DNA from: Asterias rubens | Lineage: Eukaryota; Echinodermata; Asteroidea; Forcipulatida; Asteriidae | Assembly (NCBI RefSeq): GCF_902459465.1 | Contig: NC_047070.1 | Location: 14,207,656-14,271,655 of the forward strand | Direction of reading: 5' to 3' | DNA: 64,000 nt | In this document: piece by piece, positions 47,201 to 53,900 of the stretch | How the letters are laid out: every line of letters starts with the position of its first letter | How positions within the stretch are numbered: position 1 is the first letter of the stretch | Notes under the pieces: model-generated | Database searches by the model: none | Seen by the model: only the letters and a program-made list of their open reading frames with translations | Told to the model about the DNA's origin: nothing | Position numbers and translations under genes: made by a program

Positions 47201-48294
47201 TGGAACCTGTTAAGAGAACGTGACATGCCGATACTCTTGAGACATTGTGGATCATTCATCAAACCTAGGACGACAGAGAGGTCCGACTGGAGTCTTAATT
47301 GCTGTCTTTGGGAGCCGGATGTTCTTGACTGTCTTGACAGTTCGTTCCGCCCCCCCCCCCCCCCCCCCCGACTTGGTAATGACAATCATTTATTAGTTTC
47401 TCTTTTGTCCCTGTCCCCCAGCAAAAATTGTCAATTTACGATCAGAGCTACGGGGATGAGTGTGTGAGAACATTGAGATTTATTTATCTACTCCGTCTAA
47501 TCTTTAAGTTCTGGTAAACAATCCAAACCAAATTGTGCAGGCCGAGGCCCTTTTATTGATGACCAGACAAAATAGTGAATAAAACGGTCGCAAATAGGTC
47601 GTTCATGTGTATTGTATGATGTACATGTACGATTAGTGTTCCGTGTCACGGAGCGACCTTTCTTCGCAGACAACCTTTCACCGTCAGTGTCATTGATTAA
47701 AAGAATCTTTATTCGATATATAAAATAAATTTTGACTGCTTAGTAATCGGGGCACAGTTAAAATTATAGGCCCTCGGTGATATCAAAACCATGACTATGC
47801 CCTCAGCTTCCCTTCGGGCATAGTCATGGTTTTGACACCATCTTGGGCCTATAATTTTTAACTGTGCCCCTCAATAGCATAGCAGTCAATATTTCCATAC
47901 TATGGCCTGAGAAGTTACTTGTTGTTTAGTGTTCTTGTTTCGGGTTCAAACTTGACCGAACTGTGCACATAATGTGACTGATGTTTATCAAACTCTTGTT
48001 GGTCGTGTAGTCTCCTCAACAAATGTTATTTAAAAAAATACCAGTTGACACATAAAACTGGTTTTACTCAAAAATGTTTTGCAAAATTATACTCTATCTG
48101 TATGATTAGAGTGACACTGACAGTGACACAGACAGTGACAGTTGATTTATTTGACTTGACACATACCTTGTGTATGACATTGCCACCGAGGACATTCTGG
48201 CTTTGGGAGGCGAGGATGGTAAGTACGGCAACCCCGTGGAATGTTTTGATGTGGCAGAGAAATTATTCATTATCATTGTTCCTACTTCAGCCAT
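32013..48294 (-). CDS. BTBD16: BTB/POZ domain protein, BTBD16-like
   Basis: Coding exons, high to low: 48167-48294, 45349-45415, 43903-44059, 42740-42917, 42307-42410, 41132-41479, 38716-38830, 37658-37727, 36386-36448, 35577-35644, 34794-34913, 33464-33716, 32824-32925, 32013-32270. All splice sites are AG/GT and phases match throughout, giving 2031 nt (676 residues plus stop). The BTB fold starts about residue 212 (DILLQCLDTNWELHRPYIQK) and resumes about 328 (ALGNLYHDDIDVEKCDVVGV), separated by a roughly 90-residue polar insert. A BACK-like helical region follows (CADIMLRNLSSM, VVNACERWLELNLIPH, LPLELLQKIIKSSRFFTFSE), then a conserved C-terminal domain (FGLGSKTSKSEVLSLDGLCL). From memory, human BTBD16 is about 500 residues, so this protein is longer, mainly at the N-terminus and in the insert. 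BTB proteins of this type often act as CUL3 adaptors, but substrates here are unknown. A GMCL1/BTBD-type relative is the alternative. Confidence 0.85.
32824..32925 (-). CDS. BTBD16: BTBD16-like exon 13
   Basis: Acceptor TAATTACAG|GAGC, donor ATGCAG|GTAAAA; 34 codons (EPRYHSEVVSIHGFHFELKA). Confidence 0.8.
33464..33716 (-). CDS. BTBD16: BTBD16-like exon 12
   Basis: Acceptor CCCACCAG|TCTG, donor GAGCAG|GTACTG. Residues 473-557 (AGLFRSIRLAGVTDTRHLDD, MLNFGNDAIRTGFIIEQ). Confidence 0.83.
33831..34208 (+). mobile_element. tRNA-derived SINE (long form), well preserved
   Basis: Head GTGGCCGAGCGGTTAAGAGC (box A), box B GGGGTTCGAATCCCC, then the AAGACACATAACCATTGC, GGTTCGCCCCGGTGTTCCTG and ACCATGTAAACCATTACATG modules. 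Inserted in an intron of the BTBD16-like gene. Confidence 0.85.
34309..34538. mobile_element. C-type TIR element
   Basis: GGGCCCAATTTCATAGAGCT and CTCTATGAAATTGGGCCC form near-perfect TIRs around GCTTAGC repeats. Confidence 0.85.
34541..34731. mobile_element. C-type TIR element, adjacent copy
   Basis: ACGTTCATAGAGCTGCTTTA at the left and TTAAGCAGCACTGACGAAAC at the right; directly follows the previous copy. Confidence 0.7.
34794..34913 (-). CDS. BTBD16: BTBD16-like exon 11
   Basis: Acceptor GTTTGCAG|GTTT, donor AACAG|GTATGG. Encodes FFTFSEYYLYKLLCYWIFLQ, aromatic helix typical of the family. Confidence 0.82.
35016..35229. mobile_element. GC-rich TIR element
   Basis: AATAGACCGATCCAGTAGGC and its imperfect inverse GCTTAGTGGATCGGTCTATT bound 214 bp. 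A fragment of the same element lies at 60712. Confidence 0.8.
35228..35312 (-). mobile_element. tRNA-like SINE head (third family)
   Basis: Minus strand: TAGCTCATTTGGCAGAGCGC (excellent box A), TTGTTGGTTCGAGTATCACT (box B), then CTAGTCAA. The 3' part resembles 60160-60205. No closing acceptor stem is visible. Confidence 0.5.
35577..35644 (-). CDS. BTBD16: BTBD16-like exon 10
   Basis: Acceptor TTGTTTCAG|CTTT, donor AGCAG|GTAAGA. Encodes VQIQLRDLPLELLQKIIKSS, a BACK-type helix pair. Confidence 0.8.
36105..36308 (-). mobile_element. tRNA-derived SINE, diverged, minus strand
   Basis: Contains TTTTACGTGCATTACACAAA and TGGTTAAGTATCTTGCTTAA in the reverse order of the SINE; box B degraded. Confidence 0.6.
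36386..36448 (-). CDS. BTBD16: BTBD16-like exon 9
   Basis: Acceptor TGTTTTAG|TACA, donor CCCCAT|GTGAGT; exactly 21 codons (YKVGQVVNACERWLELNLIP). Confidence 0.78.
36500..37650. other. BTBD16: Intron of the BTBD16-like gene without further features
   Basis: Single-copy-looking AT-rich sequence with a short CA microsatellite at 37155-37175. Confidence 0.45.
37658..37727 (-). CDS. BTBD16: BTBD16-like exon 8
   Basis: Acceptor GTGAACAG|ATGT, donor TTGAAG|GTACTG. Encodes CADIMLRNLSSMTVCKYHQA. Confidence 0.78.
38244..38619 (-). mobile_element. A-type TIR element nested in a C-type element
   Basis: TTAAAGGGAAGGTACACTAT and its inverted partner ending CCTTCCCTTTAA define a TIR variant. It lies inside a C-type element whose two halves flank it, and its central hairpin is replaced by a different 32-bp palindrome. 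Confidence 0.85.
38424..38455. repeat. 32-bp perfect palindrome
   Basis: AATAAAAGACTTCTAG and its exact inverse, at the position where other A-type copies have the GAGACCTC hairpin. Confidence 0.8.
38716..38830 (-). CDS. BTBD16: BTBD16-like exon 7 (BTB end)
   Basis: Acceptor TTTTCCCCAG|CATT, donor AGAAG|GTAAAC. Encodes AFAVALGNLYHDDIDVEKCD and GVLASAHSLGFLDLER, typical of the C-terminal half of a BTB fold. Confidence 0.85.
38872..39369. mobile_element. TIR element, about 500 bp
   Basis: TTAAAGGGTGGTTGCAGTG and CACTGCAGCATCCCTTTAA ends with TTAA edges; no open frame of note. Confidence 0.7.
39408..39560 (+). mobile_element. Second tRNA-derived SINE family
   Basis: GGTGGTCTAGTTGGTATGGC (box A), GGTCATGGGTTTGAATCCCA (box B), then CCTGAGTAATTTGCCAGTGA. 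It lacks a proper acceptor stem, so it is SINE rather than a tRNA gene. Confidence 0.65.
39590..39769. mobile_element. C-type TIR element
   Basis: GCCCAATTTCATAGAGCTGC and AACTCTATGGCC with GCTTAGCAGATATGAGCAGG inside. Confidence 0.75.
39768..39956. mobile_element. C-type TIR element, adjacent copy
   Basis: GGCCCAATCTCATGAAGCTG to CAGGCTTTATGAAATATGAC; subfamily with TTGAGTGGGCACCATGGCAA. Confidence 0.75.
40918..41085. mobile_element. C-type TIR element
   Basis: TTTTATAAAGCTGTTTACCG and CAGCTTTATGAAGTTGGGCC ends; just downstream of BTBD16-like exon 6. Confidence 0.7.
41132..41479 (-). CDS. BTBD16: BTBD16-like exon 6 (BTB start and insert)
   Basis: Acceptor TTTTCCCAG|ACAT, donor AGATG|GTGAGA. 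Begins with the first BTB strand/helix (DILLQCLDTNWELHRPYIQK), followed by a charged Ser/Arg/Asp insert before the fold continues in exon 7. Confidence 0.83.
41945..42098 (-). mobile_element. tRNA-derived SINE head, minus strand
   Basis: Minus strand gives CATGGGCGAGCGGTTAAGAG, GGGTTCGGATCCCGG and GTCGTGACACTTGC; the body is truncated after about 150 bp. Confidence 0.7.
42307..42410 (-). CDS. BTBD16: BTBD16-like exon 5
   Basis: Acceptor TTGTCCACAG|TCCG, donor GACCAG|GTAAAG. Encodes PSPIERFQPSSARSPTPVDI; leads directly into the BTB domain. Confidence 0.78.
42542..42690. mobile_element. Fold-back TIR element, 150 bp
   Basis: Long imperfect arms: CAATAGGAGACTTTTGGGAC..GGTGGCAGCAGACTTACCAG versus GTAGGTCTGCTGCCACCTAG..CTCCCATTG. 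Confidence 0.75.
42740..42917 (-). CDS. BTBD16: BTBD16-like exon 4
   Basis: Acceptor CTTTACAG|CTGA, donor AGCAG|GTAAAC. Pro/Arg-rich disordered segment (SINSDPERPYQFPSRDILED). Confidence 0.78.
43528..43870. mobile_element. Two adjacent C-type TIR elements
   Basis: Copy one spans about 43528-43694 (TTCATTGAGCTGCTTTAGTA to TTTTTGAAATTGGGTC). Copy two spans 43695-43870 (TTTAGCAGAAAACAGTGCTT to CTTCATGAAATTAACCCC). Confidence 0.7.
43903..44059 (-). CDS. BTBD16: BTBD16-like exon 3
   Basis: Acceptor AATACACAG|CATC, donor TGACAG|GTAAGA. Encodes RYRIRRQVGGTNRWRLPESL, residues 66-117. Confidence 0.82.
44318..44475. repeat. Fold-back element
   Basis: Arms ATGGTTAAAACTATGACTCC/CGAGGTGATCCCCGG and the inverse, loop near GAGGTGAAGCCGAG. 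The outer ends (TTTACTGCTTCGAG / CTCGTGCAA reading inward) resemble those of 47733-47895. Confidence 0.75.
44927..45175 (-). mobile_element. tRNA-derived SINE, diverged, minus strand
   Basis: ACCGTTTACAAGGTGATGTG, GGACACAAGTGTCATCATCG and GGGATTCAAACCCACAC appear in reverse SINE order. Confidence 0.6.
45349..45415 (-). CDS. BTBD16: BTBD16-like exon 2
   Basis: Acceptor TATTTACAG|TGCT, donor CAAGG|GTAAGA. Encodes ALQTAPYSALVGVVVDCRQP. Confidence 0.78.
45953..46364. mobile_element. TIR element with internal palindrome
   Basis: TTAAAGGGACATGTTCGATC and the inverse partner ending ACGTGTCCCTTTAA. An extra inverted repeat (AACACGGTCGGCCATTTTAT, 46117-46180) is absent from the related copy at 59.76 kb. 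Confidence 0.8.
46591..46935 (-). mobile_element. A-type TIR element, diverged
   Basis: Right end GGCCAATAGTGTCCTCTGTC and body CTTCAGAGGGAGCCATTTTT match; the left end is diverged. Confidence 0.65.
47733..47895. repeat. Fold-back element
   Basis: Arms GCACAGTTAAAATTATAGGC and inverse, inner arms AAAACCATGACTATGCCC, loop at TCAGCTTCCCTTC. The outer TTTTGACTGCT / AGCAGTCAATATT ends resemble the 44.3-kb element. Confidence 0.75.
48167..48294 (-). CDS. BTBD16: BTBD16-like exon 1 (start)
   Basis: ATG at 48294 within CAACATGGCTGAAG; the frame is also open to an earlier ATG at 48318, adding eight residues. Encodes MAEVGTMIMNNFSATSKHST onward. Donor ACAAG|GTATGT, phase 2. Confidence 0.75.
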
Positions 48295-49074
48295 GTTGAA
48301 TACAAATTGGTGCAGCAATGAGTTCTAATCTAAACCAGTGCCACAGCAGGTCAATGTACAACTTGATAGTGAAGAGTGAAGTTCAATTGCAGTTGGACGT
48401 TCAGAGCTTCGGGTCGGGTACTTGCTGACTGTGGTGTAACTGTGTATAAAACGAATTAAAACGTTATTATTCCATTTTAAGGTACCTACCAGTGTTTAAC
48501 CACCTCTACACACGATTGATAGCGCAAATTTCTCACGGTCACCCACCGCACCTCGAACTTTCACTTTCTTTCTTTCATCACTCAGTTGTCAGCTCAAAGT
48601 CAAACAAATGTTCTGTAAACTGTAAATAATACAACGTGTTCTTTATGCATACCTACTGGAATATTGCCACCATTATAGATTATCATGTTTCACTACCGGT
48701 GTAGATCACAACTTGAAAACAGAGAGAGCAAAATAATGTCACTTGAGCTATATTAATTAGAAGTAGAATTTCATGTGAACTACATGTATACACGACACAC
48801 ACGACACAATTAAACGTAAACACATACACGTTACGGACGTTACAGCACATGCGCTAACTTTTTTTGCAAACAGGTACTCGGCACTATGCTGGTTTCGTTG
48901 GGTAAACATTGTGAACCACCCAAAAGAAACTTCATTGAGTTCAATCAAGGTCAGCCCAAGTTACTTGGTTACTGTTGTTAAGGTACACTTCCTTTGAGCC
49001 AACCAAAGGAGGGCGCTATCAAATATCTTTGTCAGTGTGTTGATCAGTGGATGGCTGAATCAATCACCCATACA

Positions 49075-49172
49075 ATGTTTGATACTATCAACAGCTCTCC
49101 AATGCTCGTTACCAAGTCAGTTTTTAAGTTAATACTTGTTTTTAGTAATTATTACCAAACGTGTACCCTTTA
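49075..49172. mobile_element. A-type TIR element fragment
   Basis: Only the right 100 bp remain (ATCAACAGCTCTCCAATGCT to ACCAAACGTGTACCCTTTAA). Confidence 0.65.
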
Positions 49173-49962
49173 ATGGCTTTATCCACCCTCACAGAGCTAG
49201 CTTTCTCGAGCTAAATGAAGGCCAATAAATTCTATTGACAATCAATCCAATACATGATGATGGGATTGTATTTCGAAGAATACCATACTTGTTCATTTTT
49301 TAATTTCGAGGGAGCGAAATAATACTTTAAAGGGAAGGTATACGTTCAGTAATCACTATTGACATTAGTGGCAAAGTATACTTTGGTAATCAGAAAAACA
49401 AATTAGGCTATACCTAAAACCGTTTCGACCAAAGGGCTTTAACAGCTTCAAACGACAGGGCAATATCAGTTGAGTCTTGGCTTGACTTTGTGGCGTCGTG
49501 TCCATCCAATTCTAAGAATACATTGATCTCAGTTAATCGCAATGTTTTGAAAGTTTTCTGTTACGATTACATTTTAATCAGCATGTCATTTTCTATCATT
49601 AGTTGGCGGTGATAGATGATTATGCAACATCCCGCTGAACGCATTCAACTTGGTATTGTAATATCTAATGTAATTTATTAACAGTGATTTGATAAAAAAA
49701 TAATATGCTCAATTTATTACGGAATTGGTTAACGAGCCTGATCAGGGGGCATTGTGAACACTAGACATCTACATGATCAATGGACTCTTTGAAGTGCCGA
49801 AAACTCCCCCCCCCCCCTGAACATGATACGCATGGGGATTTTGTACATTTTTTCTGCACTAATGCAGTGATGCTCATTTTGTGGATTGAACTGCCCCCCC
49901 CCCCCTCGCCAAGCACATGCACAAAATAATGACATGAACTTTTTTCCGCGCATCAAGGCCAG

Positions 49963-50420
49963 TTTATAGCATAGAGATATATATAGAATTAAAATAACTA
50001 GATCGGCCGCGCGTACATACGCGCCATTGCCTGTGTAGAAAAAGTTTTTATTCGCCATGGATGCGGTAAAAATTTCACGTTCGAAAGGCGACGCGCAAAA
50101 ATGAACACGGGAGATAGGCCTTTGACGCGCTAAATGTCTAGATCGGCCGCGCGTACATACGCGGGTTCTGGCATGGGGGCCGCCATGGCCTATCTCCCGT
50201 GTACATTTTCGGTGCGTTGCCGTCAGCACGTGACTTTTTGCCGTCAGCACGTGACATTTAGCGCGTCAAAGGCCTATCTCCCGTTTGCATTTTCCGCGCG
50301 TCGCCTTCCGAACGTAAAATTTTTACCGCGTCCATGGCGAACAAAAACTTTTTCTACACAGGCAATGGCGCGTATGTACGCGCGGCCGATCTAGTTATTT
50401 TAATTCTATATCTATGGGCT
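49963..50420. mobile_element. 460-bp GC-rich fold-back element
   Basis: ATTAAAATAACTAGATCGGC/CGCGCGTACATACGCG is mirrored at 50360-50415. Inner arms (AAAAAGTTTTTATTCGCCAT, GGGAGATAGGCCTTTGACGC) are also inverted. A second partial inner copy of CTAGATCGGCCGCGCGTACA occurs at 50139. Confidence 0.8.
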
Positions 50421-50779
50421 ATGGATGGGCGCACGTTCCCAATCACTTGCAGTGGCTGCGCCCATCGCCTCGTTTTGAGTTAGCATTGTGACGTACCTCA
50501 TGCAATATTAAGAGAGGCGTGTAAACCGGCCTTCAGACAACAAATCTCAGCTCTATTAATTTGTCTCTTCCATTTTCTTCAAGGGTCGCATTGTTCACTT
50601 AATTATCAGTCAATAATAATCTCACCATGTAAACACTGGTTTATAACTAAACGAGTTTACCCCATGCAAGAAGACTTAATGATCAACCCTTTTACATAAA
50701 TAGTTTTATCCCTTGCAAGCCCCGCCCATTTAGTACCAAATATGGTCACAAAAGTTGGCCAAGAAAATTCTAGAAGGTT

Positions 50780-50892
50780 CAGCTTTGTTATGCAAATGTC
50801 AAAGCTGTTCGCTGATTGGCTGGGGCTGGACGGCGGACGCCGGCCGGGGTCGTAGTTGAAAATCTGCATGATTTGCACATTTCAAAGAAAAA
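50780..50892 (+). promoter_or_regulatory. GC-rich promoter region of the small plus-strand gene
   Basis: Contains GCTGATTGGCTGG (CCAAT-type box, about 50809-50821) followed by a CpG-rich run (GGCGGACGCCGGCCGGGG), just upstream of the ATG at 50893. Confidence 0.4.
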
Positions 50893-50986
50893 ATGGACGA
50901 CTTTGAAAAGTTTCCATGTCTTTTATCTCCAAGAAATTCAGCTTTTCACCGGATTTCCGAGTTCAAACTACTACAAATAAGCGAAG
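50893..50986 (+). CDS. First coding exon of the small plus-strand gene
   Basis: ATG at 50893, encoding MDDFEKFPCLLSPRNSAFHR and ISEFKLLQISE; donor GCGAAG|GTGAGT is near-consensus, phase 1. Upstream is a GC-rich stretch with a CCAAT-type box. Protein-like composition and position beside a promoter support a true first exon. Confidence 0.55.
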
Positions 50987-53900
50987 GTGAGTCGAGATTT
51001 TTGTTGTGTTGAGAATAAACGTGTTGCAAAGAATTTTCATTCGCAGAATTTGAAGAAATGTTTGATTTTACAACACAACCCGTAGGCCGAAAAAAACCCC
51101 AAAAAGCACATGTATTGACTCGATTATTCGGTGCGCAGACGACATTTCTGAAATTTGCAGATAAGAATTACCGAATTGGCCTACGCTGTCCGAAACGTCT
51201 CCAAATTGAAAAGTATTAATATGCACAACTAAAATTCTTTTAAAAGCATGCCCAAGTGCTACGGGCCCTCAGAAAAGAAGTACTGTGTTCCGTTTGTGTG
51301 AGTTTGCCGCACAAACCTTGTTTTAAAACATTTTTTGAGGCCGAGTTTTTGTCAAATTTTGCACAACCCCGTTTCCAAGTGAAGTGAGTTTGTTCTGAAA
51401 CTGGGCCTGAGTTTGTTCTGATAAAGAGTCGTTTAGCAGAAAATGTAGCTTACCAATTTTCTTTGCTATTATTATTAAGTAAAAAGTGCGTGTAGCACAA
51501 GTCGCAACAATAATATAAACTTTATGGACAACAAGTGGCTGGTATTCCTGTTCCTGCTATAAGCAAGATTTGTCTGAGCTTTCCCCTTAGCAAGATTTTG
51601 TACTTACCACAGGCTTTATGAAATTGAGCTCTGGCATGCCTGGTGTCACTGAATATTTAAAACAAATTGTGCTGAAAATTGTTAAAATAATTTGACATGT
51701 ATACTGTCATGACGATTTAGCTCTTACAAACATATTTTAAAACACATTCCCAGAAGAAGCTAAAGTATTTCAATGGAGCTGTTGCCTGTGCCATGTTGGC
51801 CTACTTCTAGAAACTATAGGGGTCTGATATTTTGGGCCTCCTTAACCCTTTGCATGCTACCATTCATTAAACACACTATTCCCTGCCGGCTGGAATCTTT
51901 TTGCACAATCATTAAAATTACACACATCTGTACTCGAAAGCATTTTTCTGTGTGAAGGAATTATTTTATTGCAAAATGCAAAATAAGATAAATGAAGAGT
52001 ATAATACGGACACCCAGTTAGTTCAAACAGAATTGAATTCGGGTACATAATTTATTAAATACACACTTCCAAAGCACGGCGAAAAATGTCCCCAACACCA
52101 TGGACAGTTCTACCCTGTTTCCTTCCTTGCACAGGAAAGCTGCCATCGCCATCGTCAGATTCGGCCCCATCTTCCATAGATATGTGTCCGTTAACTGGCC
52201 CAATGTCAATCGACATAGTCCCACTGAAGTATTATCATCTCTATCATCTCCCAAAACATCCTTAGACTCTTATTTTCCAAAGCTAGAATCCGCGAAAAAT
52301 CTTCCAGAATGCTGCCTGCGGCGTCCATTGTGTGGCGTCCATTTTGTTTAACAGTGAAAACAGTCACCAAAAAACTCGGAAAATACAAGATTTGTTCATG
52401 AAAAATTGTTGTGTATTCATTCGTAACATGTCCTCTGTGTATCGAAGTGTATAAAAAAGTACCCGGATGGATGTCAGGGGTCAAAAGAAAGCTCGATTGT
52501 GTGCAAACAAATAGCACGTTGTGTTGGGCGCAAATATGCGCCCACAGCAGTGAGGGAATAAACGTTGCGGGCCCAAATTTGCGCCCGTAGCACGCAAAGG
52601 TTTAACGCTATACGTTTTTCAAACCAGCGTTAATAGGTGAATGTTTTACGACCGTTAACCAGCACTAACTGAAGTTTCTTTTTGTACTACACTACCAAAA
52701 CTTTCCCCACATACTCAATAAACTTTTGAAACATCTTTAAAAAATGCAATTCTATGCTCGGTACTCACTGTTGTTTTTCTGCCGCATCGCACGTTTGACT
52801 TCTCAATATGCTCAACGCTTTATAATTAGGTCACTAGACGCTGTACACGTGACCACCAGCCTAATACATGTGGATCGACGAACTGCCAAGCCGCAGCCGA
52901 GTCAGATTAAACCACTGCATTGCGGCAGTGCGTGCAAACTTTATGTGTGAACTGCAAGTATTGTAAACAAACAGCGCCCACGCACTGCCGCACTGAAAAA
53001 AAAACCAAACAACAATAACCAACCGCCCCCTCTCCCCCAACCCCCACAACCCCCCCCCCCAAAAAAAAAAACCGAACCACCCAAGCAAACAAATGAACAG
53101 CCTGATGTTATAAGATAAAATATAAAAAAACAGCAAACATGGTCAATGCCTCTATTGTTGGGGCTTAGGTCTATTGGCTCAGAATCATTTTTAGAACCAA
53201 GTTAATCATTGTAAAACCAAGTAAAACATTGTTTTAAGGACTATGTTTGTGTCCAGGACTTCATTGTTGTTTTTATACTTCCATCCACTGATGTTCAACT
53301 GATACCTCATATAAAAAAACTTGAATATTTCTTGAACTTTTACTCAACGTGCTTGTTTAGTGGTAATTTATTTGCTAGTTCACTGTGCCAGTCTTTAAAT
53401 GCCTTGAACACCTCCATATGAACAGTCTCTGACCAATCAGAATGCGAAAGCTATCCAAGATATTCATTATAATTCATGGCCAATACTTTTATTTAGAAGA
53501 AAAAAGTTGTCAAAGGATAAGTTCTTTCTCAAATCCACATGATGAACTGAATGAAGAGCCCTGTGCTGACGTAAAAAATTCTTGAGTAAGAACTAGGGGG
53601 AACAACCACGAAGCTGTTCCATGCTGTTTTGCTTGGATAATGTGCTTCATTGCCCAAGGAATCTATAACTGAAAAAGGTTTTCTTGAGATAAGGTCTCAC
53701 TTCCGGTTGACCGGAAGTAAAGGTCAACATGAGGTCACAGTTTTCCAAAGTTAATATTTATTGCCTAAGAGTCTATAACTGAAGTTTGAACATTGGCTGT
53801 GTGCTTTTTGAGATATGTTCCCACTTGAGGTTACCCCAGAAGTAGAGGTCAAATCAGGGTCACGATTACCCAAGGCAAATCTGTCATGCCATAGGAGTCA

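Noticed and set aside
52018..52517. piggyBac transposase coding region
   Set aside because: Frames are short and broken, with no recognisable catalytic domain; only the terminal repeats support a piggyBac relationship.
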